Positions 52,740-63,088 of a DNA stretch of 64,000 nucleotides are shown here, one piece after another; positions within the stretch are counted from its first letter, which is position 1; every line of letters begins with the position of its first letter. The DNA is from Sacculina carcini. Lineage: Eukaryota > Arthropoda > Thecostraca > Sacculinidae. The DNA is taken from positions 3,999,548 through 4,063,547 of the forward strand of contig OU696576.1 of the NCBI GenBank assembly GCA_916048095.2, given 5' to 3'. Position numbers and translations under genes: made by a program. The notes below the pieces were generated by a model, which searched no databases, was not told where the DNA came from, and worked only from the letters and a program-made list of their open reading frames with translations.

Positions 52740-55696
52740 TATACCTCAATATAGCTGGCCTCTTACCGTACCGATTCAGAGGCAAAATAAAACTGCTAGA
52801 AGAATATGCAAAAAACGAAAATGCTTTTTTGATTTCTATTACCGAATCCCATCTTAAAGAATACGTTATGGACGCTGAAGTTCAAATGCCAAATTTCGTG
52901 TCATTCAGAACCGATAGGAGTGGCCAACGAAAGAAGGGAGGTGTTATCACCTTCCTGGGGCACAAATTTGCGTCAAATGCAGAGGTGTTGCTCTCGTCCT
53001 CCAATGGCTTCACGGAGGTACAAGTACTGTTTCTTAAAAAGATTAATACACTGTATATTAACATGTACAGACCTCCAGATTGCCCAAAAAACAATTTCAT
53101 TGACCAGTTGGTAGAAGTGAGGAAAGTAGTCGAGTCTGTGCCTGCTCCGACCCCCACCATCATATTCACTGGGGACTTAAATTTTCCGCATATAAACTGG
53201 GAATCAGAAACTGTGTACGGTGGGTCCTTAGATATGAGGGACCAGGCAGAAATGTTCCTTATGTTGATCCGGGACCACTATCTGAGCCAGTTAATTCGTT
53301 CTCCCACGAGAGGCGATGACGTGTTGGACGTTGTCTTGACAAACAACAACGACATTTTTGAAGAATACACTGTAAATAAGACCCACCTATCAGATCACAA
53401 TGTGATTACACTGACCACCAACTTTCTTCAGGCCCAAGTGGTGACAGATTACGTCAATATGAACTCAATCACGTTTAGTTGTTTGAACTTTCATAGCCAA
53501 TCGATCTGCTGGAACGACTTGAAGAACGACCTGAGGAGAGTGGATTGGCATCAACAGATGCTCGAGCGTGATCCTGGAGCTCAGTACAATGTCCTGATCT
53601 CTAAGTGCCTGGAAGTTTCATTGAGACACGTGCTTCACAAGAAGCCACTCCCTACAACGCACATACCGCGAGACAGAAAAGTCTTGATGAGAAGGAGATC
53701 AAAGTTGCGTAAAAGACTTGAAACTACTATTGATTTTCGGCGCAGAGCACAATTAGAGGGACAAATTGGATCCATAGAAGATAAATTGAAAGAGTCTGTG
53801 GAAACTGAAAACAACAGAAAGGAGGAGCATGCTGTGTCCTGCATTAAGAGCAACCCTAAGTACTTTTATAAGTATGCGGCCAACAAATTGCGTACAAGAA
53901 CGGGCGTTGGTAGCCTGGTAGATGCCGACGGTCGGTCCGTGGATGACCCAGGAGATGTTGCTGATGTCCTTCGACAGCAATACGAGAGTGTCTTCAGTAC
54001 TCCAGACAAATATCAAATCGTTACAACTCCCACAGATATGTTCTCGGATACTGCAGAGTGTCTGACGGACGTTGAACTCACTCCAGGTGGTATTGTGCAA
54101 GCAATCAACGAGTTAAGCGTCAACACAGCCGCTGGTCCAGATCAGTTTCCTGCAGCATTGCTGAAGGCGTGTGCCGACGAACTCTGCATTCCTCTGTTGC
54201 TGCTTTATCAAAACTCTTTAAGGACTGGAATTGTTCCAGCTGGTTTGAAAAACGCGAAAATTACACCGATATATAAAGGCGGCAGTAGAACCGAACCAAA
54301 AAACTACCGACCAGTGTCTCTCACTTCCCACATCGTTAAGGTATTTGAAAAGATTCTGGTGAAGGAGATGGCAACATATCTGGAGGACAAGGGTAAGCTA
54401 AACGAGAACCAGCACGGATTTCGTTCAGGTCGATCCTGTTTGTCGCAGTTGCTCGCACACTACAACACTGTGTTGAAGTATTTGGATAACGGCCAGAACG
54501 TTGACGTGGTCTACCTTGACTTTTCAAAGGCTTTCGATAAGGTGGACCACGGCATACTCCTACGCAAAATTCGCCAAAGCGGAGTATCGGGAAACCTCGG
54601 ACGTTGGCTGCACTGTTTTCTAACGGACAGAACACAGACTGTGGCAGTGAACGGTGCTGAATCCAGGCAGTCGAAAGTGGATAGCGGAGTGCCACAGGGA
54701 ACTGTACTGGGCCCACTGCTGTTTATCATCCATATTTCTGATATTGATCTGAATGTGCAGCACTCGTCAGTTGCGTCGTTCGCGGATGACACTCGCGTCA
54801 TGCGGCCGATTGCCTCGTCGGCAGACACTAATTTGTTGCAGGCGGATCTCGGATCCCTGTATCAGTGGGCTGAGCTGAACAATATGGCGTTTAACGACCA
54901 TAAGTTTGAACATGTTAGCTACAGACACAATGCAGGCTGCGGATACTCGCACTGCTACATTGCCCACGATAATTCTCCCATCGCTATCAAACAGCACGTT
55001 AGAGATTTGGGTATCACCATGAGTAGCGATGGAAAATTTACTGTGCACATACAGAACGTGGTGAAGAGAGCCCGATGCCAAACCGGGTGGATCCTTCGTA
55101 CATTTCGAACTCGAGACGAAACACTAATGCTGACTTTATACAGGTCGCTTGTGCTGCCGCTGCTGGAGTATTGCTGCCAACTCTGGAGTCCCTGGAAAGT
55201 CGGAGAAAAGCAGCTACTTGAAGGAGTTCAGCGGTCTTTCACCGCAAAAGTGGTTAATGTCAGGCATCTGGGATACTGGGACAGGCTTGTGGCTTTGAAG
55301 CTGTACTCGTTGGAGCGGCGCCGTGAGAGGTATCTGATCATCTATCTGTTCAAAATACTGACAGGTAGGGTGACAAACAGTGTTGGTATCCGTCTCTACA
55401 CTCACGCGCGCTTGGGTCCCATGTGTCATATCGAAAAATCGAATCCCAGAGCGGCTGCCAGAATAAGAACACTCAAGGACAATGCCTTCTCAGTTGGAGC
55501 CGCACGCTTGTTCAACGCGCTGCCCAGACATATGCGTGTTACGGATGGTTACAGTCCGGAACAGTACAAACATAAATTAGACGAGTTCTTGAGTACATTA
55601 CCGGACCAGCCGAAACTGCCGCATTATAACATCCGAGCATCCAGCAACTCAATCGTAGACCAGCTGGCGCTGAGACGAGCGGACGGACTTTTTTAG
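52733..55696 (+). CDS. LINE-B ORF2: endonuclease-reverse transcriptase
   Basis: Open from just after an in-frame TAA (52730-52732) to TAG 55694-55696, about 987 codons. It overlaps the ORF1 stop by 7 nt and has no obvious ATG, suggesting termination-reinitiation. The endonuclease starts at once (IIYLNIAGLLPYRFRG), then ISITESHLKEY, MYRPPDCPKN, FTGDLNFPHINWES and LSDHNVITL. The RT has NYRPVSLTSHIVKVFEKIL, QHGFRSGRSCLSQLL, VYLDFSKAFDKVDHGILL, GVPQGTVLGPLLFI and catalytic SFADDTRVM. All catalytic motifs are present and the frame is intact, so this ORF2 may be functional. Confidence 0.9.
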   Translation, partial: KIIYLNIAGLLPYRFRGKIKLLEEYAKNENAFLISITESHLKEYVMDAEVQMPNFVSFRTDRSGQRKKGGVITFLGHKFASNAEVLLSSSNGFTEVQVLFLKKINTLYINMYRPPDCPKNNFIDQLVEVRKVVESVPAPTPTIIFTGDLNFPHINWESETVYGGSLDMRDQAEMFLMLIRDHYLSQLIRSPTRGDDVLDVVLTNNNDIFEEYTVNKTHLSDHNVITLTTNFLQAQVVTDYVNMNSITFSCLNFHSQSICWNDLKNDLRRVDWHQQMLERDPGAQYNVLISKCLEVSLRHVLHKKPLPTTHIPRDRKVLMRRRSKLRKRLETTIDFRRRAQLEGQIGSIEDKLKESVETENNRKEEHAVSCIKSNPKYFYKYAANKLRTRTGVGSLVDADGRSVDDPGDVADVLRQQYESVFSTPDKYQIVTTPTDMFSDTAECLTDVELTPGGIVQAINELSVNTAAGPDQFPAALLKACADELCIPLLLLYQNSLRTGIVPAGLKNAKITPIYKGGSRTEPKNYRPVSLTSHIVKVFEKILVKEMATYLEDKGKLNENQHGFRSGRSCLSQLLAHYNTVLKYLDNGQNVDVVYLDFSKAFDKVDHGILLRKIRQSGVSGNLGRWLHCFLTDRTQTVAVNGAESRQSKVDSGVPQGTVLGPLLFIIHISDIDLNVQHSSVASFADDTRVMRPIASSADTNLLQADLGSLYQWAELNNMAFNDHKFEHVSYRHNAGCGYSHCYIAHDNSPIAIKQHVRDLGITMSSDGKFTVHIQNVVKRARCQTGWILRTFRTRDETLMLTLYRSLVLPLLEYCCQLWSPWKVGEKQLLEGVQRSFTAKVVNVRHLGYWDRLVALKLYSLERRRERYLIIYLFKILTGRVTNSVGIRLYTHARLGPMCHIEKSNPRAAARIRTLKDNAFSVGAARLFNALPRHMRVTDGYSPEQYKHKLDEFLSTLPDQPKLPHYNIRASSNSIVDQLALRRADGLF

Positions 55697-55760
55697 TGGT
55701 GGTGCATCAGCATGGCCACGGGCGGGACTGCCAGCCCAAAACCCAAACTACAGGAACTAC

Positions 55761-55879
<119 letters not shown>

Positions 55880-56284
55880 CAGGCTCGTGTGTGTGCCACT
55901 CTTGTTTGAGAGATTGTCCTGTGCGGATGTGTTTTTGTGTCGCTCCGGCTATTTGCGTTTTCGTGGTGATTTGTGCTGCTGATAGCGGTTGAGGTTTCGC
56001 GGCTAGGTGCTAAATTCTGTGCCTGGCCCGACTCTCCGTGTGTGTGTGTGTGTGCGTGTGTGCCTGGCGCACCCCCCCCTGTGTTGGGGAGGGCCCTCAG
56101 TGCTCGGGTCGCGTGTGTGTGCGCGTGTGCCTGTGTTTGTGCGTGTGTGAGCCGTGTGACTGTGTGTCTGTGTGTGTGTGTTTGTGTGCGCGTGTGCCTG
56201 TTTGTGCGTGTGTGTATGTGTTCGAACCGTGTGTCTGTGTGTGCGTGTGTGTGAGCGTTTGCCTGAGATCTTATCGCGCTCGTC

Positions 56285-57604
56285 ATGGTCGCGATGACCA
56301 AGCCTGCCGGGCTTCAACCCTCCCGCGCTGCTCCCCCTCCTGACGGCTCAACTTGTGCCATGTGCAAAATGGCCGTTACCACCTGTGCGTTGTGTTGTTC
56401 ACAATGCACGAAGTACGTGCATGTGAGATGCAGCCGAATGCCGAAATATTTGGCCATGACCTATTTCACCACCAGAGCATCCTTCACTTGTGAGGACTGC
56501 TCTCTTGCTCGCCAGTGCAACACTGCAGAAATGCAGGAGTGGCTGGACAGCCTTGTCGGCATAACAACCGCCGACAAACAAACCATGGTGGACATGATCC
56601 AATCTTCATCGACCGAGAAGCTATCTCTGGTGCAGCTGACTAAGACCGTCAGCGAAATCAAGGCCCAGCTGCAACGAATTACTTGCCCAAAGCCTCCGTT
56701 GCTGTCAACAACTCCGCCACTGATGCCGACTCCGCCACTGATGCCGACTCCGCCACTGTTGCCGACTCCGCCACTGTTGCCGACTCCGCCACTGCTGCCG
56801 AAGCCGCCACTGTTGCCGACTCGGCCTCTGATGCCTGTTCAACATCCGCGGTCATACGCGCAGGCAGTGACACGTGAAATAATCGTTCACTCCCAAGACA
56901 GTGCTCCAGTCGACAAGAAGCGTGTGTCTGAGGCCCTCAAATCTGTTCCTGTCATCAAGATGCGAACAACAAAACGTGGCGCCATCAAAGTGAGTCTTCC
57001 TGACTCTAAAGCTGCCGACAATGCCATGCTGGTCATGAAAACTGACACCCAGCTCAATGCCTCCTGCCGTGGCAAAATGGTTCCAAAACTGACCATAACA
57101 TCGGTCAGTTCTGACATCGCTGATAGCGAGATCTTTGACTGTGTGTGCCGCAAAAATGACGGAGTCAAAGCGGCTATGAAGCACCCATCCAACTTCAAGG
57201 TGCTCTTCTCGAGAAAGTCTGCTGGTCACACCAAGACTGTTGTTGTTGCCGTCTCTCCTGCCATCCGGGATACCGTGATGAAGTCAGGATATCTGTACCT
57301 GGGTGACCGTCGGTGTGTGGTGCACGACCGCTACTGGGTCACACGCTGTGCCAAGTGCCAGCGCCACGGCCACATGGCTGACAAGTGCCAGGCCCGCGAG
57401 AACACTTGCGGCTGGTGTGCTGGCAAACACGCCACCAAATCGTGTTCTCTGAAGGATGCGCGCAAATGTGCTAACTGTGTGCGAGCTGGTCGTAGCAACG
57501 CCAGCCACTCATCCTTCGACCCGGCGTGCCCGTGCCTAATCTCGGCGAGAACTCGGGTCTTCCATCGCACCCAGACCATCGATGACTGCCGTCCGGGAGA
57601 CTAG
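56285..57604 (+). CDS. LINE-C1 ORF1: PHD-like finger + Pro repeats + zinc knuckles
   Basis: 439 aa. Residues about 24-73 form a PHD-like finger (CAMCKMAVTTCALCCSQC...HVRC...CEDC). About 140-185 is a Pro-rich tract of PLLPTP/PLMPTP hexapeptides encoded by an 18-bp repeat. About 200-330 is a globular segment (KKRVSEALKSVPVIKM) in the place of the RRM-like domain of other ORF1s. From about 355 come knuckles CAKCQRHGHMADKC, CGWCAGKHATKSC and a third Cys/His cluster. It is the RNA-binding partner of ORF2. The stop TAG 57602-57604 is preceded by GGGAGAC. Confidence 0.88.
   Translation: MVAMTKPAGLQPSRAAPPPDGSTCAMCKMAVTTCALCCSQCTKYVHVRCSRMPKYLAMTYFTTRASFTCEDCSLARQCNTAEMQEWLDSLVGITTADKQTMVDMIQSSSTEKLSLVQLTKTVSEIKAQLQRITCPKPPLLSTTPPLMPTPPLMPTPPLLPTPPLLPTPPLLPKPPLLPTRPLMPVQHPRSYAQAVTREIIVHSQDSAPVDKKRVSEALKSVPVIKMRTTKRGAIKVSLPDSKAADNAMLVMKTDTQLNASCRGKMVPKLTITSVSSDIADSEIFDCVCRKNDGVKAAMKHPSNFKVLFSRKSAGHTKTVVVAVSPAIRDTVMKSGYLYLGDRRCVVHDRYWVTRCAKCQRHGHMADKCQARENTCGWCAGKHATKSCSLKDARKCANCVRAGRSNASHSSFDPACPCLISARTRVFHRTQTIDDCRPGD
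56711..56836 (+). repeat. 18-bp coding minisatellite in LINE-C1 ORF1
   Basis: Seven units of about 18 bp (CCACTGATGCCGACTCCG and variants) encode the Pro-Leu-Met/Leu-Pro-Thr repeats. Copy C2 has a similar array at about 62197-62318 with different unit variants. Confidence 0.88.
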
Positions 57605-60600
57605 ACCCGACCAATGACCAGCCAGATCTTCCAGCCTCGTCCTCCTCCAGCGACAATGATTCTACTCGTCATCCTCATTCTCGTCTTACCGCTAAGTGTT
57701 CTTCACCTAAGCCTAATTTTAATATGTCACCATCTGTTTCTGCTAATTGTAAATATGTAAGATGTGCTCTTTGGAATTTACGTTCTATTAGGTCTAAAAT
57801 TTCTCTCTTTCTCTCTGTCTTAGTTAATTATGACATTTTCTTTGTGAATGAATCTTGGCTTTCTCTCTCTGAAATCTCTTCCTTTAATAGCTGTCTTCCT
57901 TCTAACTACTCCGCTTATCACCAGTCTCGCTCCATCAATAGTTCTAATTCCTCTAAGTCTGTTGGTGGTGGTGTTGCTATTATTTTTAATTCTGATTGTA
58001 TTCGTCTTATTCAATGTAAGCTAGATGTGTGTATAAATTCCTTCGAATATGTTTGCTGTAAGATCACTAGCCGTTACTCTCTCCCCGTCTGTATTGTTTC
58101 AATCTATCGTGGTAACTATGTATCTAGTTCTGTTTTCTTAGATGAGTTTACTGTTCTCATTGATACGCTTATTTCTATGTTTTCTTCTAGGATTCTCTTT
58201 TGCGGCGATTTTAATCTTTGGCTAGATGCCCCTCATCTCAAATCGTGTTCTTCTTCGTTTCTTGAATTAATATCTTCCTATGGCTTAGCAAATCATGTAT
58301 GCGGTTCTACTCATGAACATGGTCACACCCTCGACATAGTGCTCTCATTCAGTGACTCCCCTATTTCTATCAAGGATTTGAATGTCTTCCCTATTGATTC
58401 CTCTGTTTCAGATCACTCCTTAATTGAATTTTCGGCGCTTATTCCTCTCAGCTTAAGATCGCATAAAACTGTCACGTTTCTAGATTATCTTACTGTTGAC
58501 TACGACTCTCTATGTAACCAGATATTTTCTTCTTTCAATTATGATTCGTTTTGTTTCTTACCCCCTTATGATCTCTGTAAATATTTCAACTCCTGTCTTG
58601 AATTTCTTAGAGATCAGTTTGTTCCTGTTAAGAAGTTCCGTTCCTCTTCATCTCTTCATAGTCCCTGGTTCAATAGTGAAATTCGTAGCTCCAAAACTTC
58701 TCTTAGACGACTTGAGCGCCATTGGTTGCGTCTGAAAAATGATGCATCATGGCAATCTTATTGTGTTGCACGGCGTCACCACCATATCTTGTGTGAGGAC
58801 GCCAAAAAATCCTATTATAATAATAAAATTTCCTCCTGTCTCAACAGTAAATCCCTCTGGAATATTTTCAATAAACTCTTAGGTAAATCTAATACCCTTG
58901 TGTTTCCTGATAGTGACCCAACTCGCTTACCTTCCCTATTCTCTCATTTCTTTGAGAATAAAATCTCGAATATATGCTGTCGTTTCCCTCCTGCTACATT
59001 GTCTTATTCTCCCACCACCTCCGCCATTTTTCATTCTTTCCTTCCGATTTCCATCTCTGATTGCAGGCTACTACTGAGGCGTGTGCACACTCGTTCTTCC
59101 TCCCTGGACCCTATTAACCTTGCTCGAATTCCCAACTGTATTGAGTTACTTCTTCCTTTCATCACCTATTTTATCAATTCGTCTTTCTCTCTCGGTGAAT
59201 TCCTTGCGTCTAAAAGCGCAAGTATTCTCCCTATCCTGAAAAAACCTAACCTTGATCCCAATTGTTTATCTAACTATCGTCCTATCTCTAGAATTCCTTG
59301 GCTATCCAAATCGCTTGAAATGGCCGCTTATGTCCAGATTTCGGACTACCTTGAGCGCCATGATCTATTTCTCCCTGAACAATCAGGCTTCCGTAGTTTT
59401 CACTCAACTGAAACCTCTCTTCTCTTCCTCTATGACTCTATTCTTAAATCTACTCTTGCTTTTAAGGATGTCCTTCTCATTCAACTGGACTTCTCTGCGG
59501 CTTTTGACACTGTTGATCATCTAATTCTACTCAATACTCTATCCAACCTAGGTATTTGTGGCGCTGCACTATCATTCTTCCGCTCTTATCTTCTTTCACG
59601 ATCTCAGCTTGTTTGTACCAGTGATTCTTGTAGTGAGTCTTTCCCACTCTCATACGGTGTCCCACAGGGCTCGGTCCTAGGCCCTCTCCTATTTAATATT
59701 TACTTAACCTCCATAGGTGAAATCCTTCATCGTCATGATGTCACTTTCCAAATCTTTGCGGATGACATACAAATTATTCTCTCGTCTGATACTATTTCCC
59801 AATCTTCTGTTTCTTCTCTCTTGGATGACATTGAAACCTGGTCTTTGTCCCACCATCTCAAGCTAAATCCGGATAAGACAAAATTTAACCTTTTTCAATC
59901 TTCTAGAAGTTTAACTTGTCTATCTGTTCCTCTCTCTAAATCTGTTCGTAGCTTAGGTGTCTTGCTAGATGATTCTCTTTCTTTTGAACCATACATCTCT
60001 GATATCATTAGGGTATGTAACTTTCACATTAGGCGAATCTATTCTATCCGTAGATATTTAACTGTCTCTGCTGCGTTCAAACTAGCTAATTCTTTCATTC
60101 TCAGTAGGGTACAATACTGTTGTTCGCTCTTTCTTTCTCTGAATCACCGCCAGCTTCGCAAACTTCAATCTGTTATTAGTAAAGCTTGTCGTCTAATCTA
60201 CAATCTCCCTGCTGGCTCTCATGTCTCTCCCTATCTACAAAAATTGGGACTTCTTCCTATTAAGGCGCTTATTGACTACCGCATCTGTTTGATCATCCAT
60301 TCCACTCTTATTCTCCGTAAGCCCTCGTACTTATTTGAACTTCTATCCTTCAAGAAATCTACTCGTACACTAAGGTCAACTGATGATTCTCGTCTCTTAT
60401 TGGAACCTGCTTTTCCTTCTAGACATACTCACTATAATCGTTGTTTCTCTATCTTAGGACCCCGTATTTACAATAAGCTCTCCCCAACACTGCGTTCTAT
60501 CACTTCTATTCCTCTTTTCAAAAAACACTCTAAGAAATTTTTTCTGTTGAAGTCCTATTATATCTTAGATAACATTGTGTACACTAGCGATGAATATAAG

Positions 60601-60606
60601 GTGTGA
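57586..60606 (+). CDS. LINE-C1 ORF2: endonuclease-reverse transcriptase
   Basis: Open from 57586, overlapping the ORF1 end in the -1 frame; first ATG at 57724. The 46 codons before the ATG are conserved as protein in copy C2 (DQPDLPASS, TAKCSSP), so translation may start upstream. The endonuclease has CALWNLRSIRSKI, FVNESWLS, FCGDFNLWLDAP and SDHSLIEF. The RT has NYRPISRIPWLSKSLE, LPEQSGFRSFHSTETSLL, QLDFSAAFDTVDHLILL, GVPQGSVLGPLLFNIYL, catalytic FADDIQIIL and LNPDKTKFNLF. It ends YNRCFSILGPRIYNKL. Codon use is strongly T-rich and Ser-rich, unlike GC-rich ORF1. Intact. Confidence 0.92.
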   Translation: MPSGRLDPTNDQPDLPASSSSSDNDSTRHPHSRLTAKCSSPKPNFNMSPSVSANCKYVRCALWNLRSIRSKISLFLSVLVNYDIFFVNESWLSLSEISSFNSCLPSNYSAYHQSRSINSSNSSKSVGGGVAIIFNSDCIRLIQCKLDVCINSFEYVCCKITSRYSLPVCIVSIYRGNYVSSSVFLDEFTVLIDTLISMFSSRILFCGDFNLWLDAPHLKSCSSSFLELISSYGLANHVCGSTHEHGHTLDIVLSFSDSPISIKDLNVFPIDSSVSDHSLIEFSALIPLSLRSHKTVTFLDYLTVDYDSLCNQIFSSFNYDSFCFLPPYDLCKYFNSCLEFLRDQFVPVKKFRSSSSLHSPWFNSEIRSSKTSLRRLERHWLRLKNDASWQSYCVARRHHHILCEDAKKSYYNNKISSCLNSKSLWNIFNKLLGKSNTLVFPDSDPTRLPSLFSHFFENKISNICCRFPPATLSYSPTTSAIFHSFLPISISDCRLLLRRVHTRSSSLDPINLARIPNCIELLLPFITYFINSSFSLGEFLASKSASILPILKKPNLDPNCLSNYRPISRIPWLSKSLEMAAYVQISDYLERHDLFLPEQSGFRSFHSTETSLLFLYDSILKSTLAFKDVLLIQLDFSAAFDTVDHLILLNTLSNLGICGAALSFFRSYLLSRSQLVCTSDSCSESFPLSYGVPQGSVLGPLLFNIYLTSIGEILHRHDVTFQIFADDIQIILSSDTISQSSVSSLLDDIETWSLSHHLKLNPDKTKFNLFQSSRSLTCLSVPLSKSVRSLGVLLDDSLSFEPYISDIIRVCNFHIRRIYSIRRYLTVSAAFKLANSFILSRVQYCCSLFLSLNHRQLRKLQSVISKACRLIYNLPAGSHVSPYLQKLGLLPIKALIDYRICLIIHSTLILRKPSYLFELLSFKKSTRTLRSTDDSRLLLEPAFPSRHTHYNRCFSILGPRIYNKLSPTLRSITSIPLFKKHSKKFFLLKSYYILDNIVYTSDEYKV
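57595..57601 (+). promoter_or_regulatory. decayed -1 frameshift heptamer before ORF1 stop (C1)
   Basis: GGGAGAC sits directly before TAG. At the same place copy C2 has the canonical GGGAAAC. The G at the fifth position weakens A-site re-pairing, so frameshifting here would be poor. C1 instead has an ORF2 ATG at 57724 that C2 lacks. Confidence 0.45.
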
Positions 60607-60707
60607 TTTTCTCTCTGTTCTCTCCCTCTCCATCTTTTACCTTGTGAATGCATGCATTTGTGTTAGTGTGTGTGTTTGTGTGTGTGTGTGTGTGCGTGTG
60701 TGTGTGC

Positions 60708-60757
60708 AGCGCCTTAGAGACCCTCTAAGGTGTAGGGCGCTATATAAATTTTTCCAT
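60708..60757 (+). repeat. L2-type 3' tail hairpin of LINE-C1
   Basis: AGCGCCTTAGAG pairs with CTCTAAGGTGTAGGGCGCT around a short loop and is followed by ATATAAATTTTTCC. A hairpin ending in GGCGCTATATAAAT is a shared hallmark of L2-clade LINE tails and of SINEs mobilised by them; it is the presumed RT recognition site. Confidence 0.75.
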
Positions 60758-60768
60758 AATGTAATGTA

Positions 60769-61379
<611 letters not shown>

Positions 61380-61774
61380 CACTCTTGTTTGAGAGCTTGT
61401 CCTGTGCGGATGTTTTTTGTGTCGCTCCGGCTATTTGCGTTTTCGTGGTGATTTGTGCTGCTGATAGTGGTTGAGGTTTCGCGGCTAGGTGCTAAATTCT
61501 GTGCCTGGCCCGACTCTCCGTGTGTGTGTGTGTGTGCGTGTGTGCCTGGCGAGTCCCCCTGTGTTGGGGAGGGCCCTCAGTGCTCGGGTCGCGTGTGTGT
61601 GTGTGTGCGTGTGCCTGTGTTTGTGCGTGCGTGTACGTGTGTGAGCCGTGTGCGTGTGTGTGTGTGCGTGTGTGTGCGCGTGTGCCTGTGCTTATGCGTG
61701 TGTGTGTGTGTTCGAACCGCGTGTCTGTGTGTGCGTGTGTGTGAGCGTTTGTCTGTGATCTTATCGCGCTCGTC

Positions 61775-63088
61775 ATGGTCGCGATGACCAAGCCTGCCGG
61801 GCTTCAACCCTCCCGCGCTGCTCCCCCTCCTGACGACTCAACTTGTGCCATGTGCAAAATGGCCGTTACCACCTGTGCGTTGTGCTGTTCGCAATGTTCA
61901 AATTACGTGCATGTGAGATGCAGCCGAATTCCAAAATATCTGGCCATGACTTATTTCACCACCAGAGCTTCCTTCACTTGTGAGGATTGCTCTCTTGCTC
62001 GCCAGTGCAACACTGCAGAAATGCAGGAGTGGCTGGACAGCCTTGTCGGCATAACAACCGCCGACAAACAAACCATGGTGGACATGATCCAATCTTCATC
62101 GACTGAAAGCCAATCTCTGGTGCAGCTGACTAAGACCGTCAGCGAAATCAAGGCCCAGCTTCAACGGATGACCAGCCCGAAGCCTCCGTCGATGTCAACT
62201 CCACCACTGATGCCGACTCGCCCACTGATGCCGACTCGGCCACTGATGCCGACTCGGCCACTCATGCCGACTCCGCCACTCATGCCGACTCCGTCACTCA
62301 TGCCGACTCCGCCAACGCCTGTTCAACATCCGCGTTCGTACGCGCAGGCAATGTCACGGGAGATCATCGTGCACTCACATGATCAAGCTCCAGTTGACAA
62401 GAAGCGTGTGTCAGAGGCACTGAAATCTGTGCCAGTCGTCAAGATGACGAAAACCAAGCGTGGTGCCGTCAAAGTCAGTCTTCCTGACACAAAATCTGCA
62501 AACTCTGCAATGTTGGCGATGAAGAGCGACACACAGCTCAATGCCTCCTGTCGTGGCAAGATCATGCCAAAACTGACCATTACATCGGTCAGTTCTGACA
62601 TCTCTGATGAGGACATTCTCGACTGTGTGTGCAGCAAAAATAATGAAGTCAAAGCGACAATCAAGCACTCTTCAGACTTCAAGGTGATTTTTTCAAAGAA
62701 GTCTGCGGGTCACTCAAAGACAGTTGTTGCCGCCGTGTCTCCTGCCATCCGTGACACGGTGATGAAGTCAGGGTACCTGTACCTGGGTGACCGACGGTGT
62801 GTGGTGCACGACCGTTACTGGGTCACTCGCTGTGCCAAGTGCCAGCGTCACGGTCACATGGCTGTCAAGTGTCCGGCCCGAGAGAACACCTGTGGCTGGT
62901 GTGCAGGCAAGCACGCCACAAAATCGTGTTCCTTGAAAGTTGCCAGCAAATGCGCCAACTGTTCGCGAGCTGGTCGTAGCAGCGCCAGCCACTCTTCGTT
63001 TGACCCCTCGTGTCCCTGCTTAATCTTGGCGAGAACTCGAGTTATACACCGCACCAAGACCAGCGATGACTGCCGTCCGGGAAACTAG
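61775..63088 (+). CDS. LINE-C2 ORF1: PHD-like finger + Pro repeats + zinc knuckles
   Basis: 437 aa, collinear with C1 ORF1. It keeps the PHD-like finger, a Pro-rich tract of PLMPTR/PLMPTP units, and knuckles CAKCQRHGHMAVKC and CGWCAGKHATKSC. Many substitutions in the later half are conservative (VKMTKTKRGAVKVSLPD), indicating selection for function since divergence. It ends in GGGAAAC-TAG (63079-63088). Confidence 0.88.
   Translation: MVAMTKPAGLQPSRAAPPPDDSTCAMCKMAVTTCALCCSQCSNYVHVRCSRIPKYLAMTYFTTRASFTCEDCSLARQCNTAEMQEWLDSLVGITTADKQTMVDMIQSSSTESQSLVQLTKTVSEIKAQLQRMTSPKPPSMSTPPLMPTRPLMPTRPLMPTRPLMPTPPLMPTPSLMPTPPTPVQHPRSYAQAMSREIIVHSHDQAPVDKKRVSEALKSVPVVKMTKTKRGAVKVSLPDTKSANSAMLAMKSDTQLNASCRGKIMPKLTITSVSSDISDEDILDCVCSKNNEVKATIKHSSDFKVIFSKKSAGHSKTVVAAVSPAIRDTVMKSGYLYLGDRRCVVHDRYWVTRCAKCQRHGHMAVKCPARENTCGWCAGKHATKSCSLKVASKCANCSRAGRSSASHSSFDPSCPCLILARTRVIHRTKTSDDCRPGN

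Noticed and set aside
56045..56283. Cys/Val-rich frame in the LINE-C1 5' UTR
   Set aside because: It lies in GT-rich UTR sequence and does not keep the same frame in C2 beyond composition.
57604..57724. A separate small gene between ORF1 and ORF2 of LINE-C1
   Set aside because: These codons are in the ORF2 frame and conserved with C2, so they belong to the ORF2 upstream extension.
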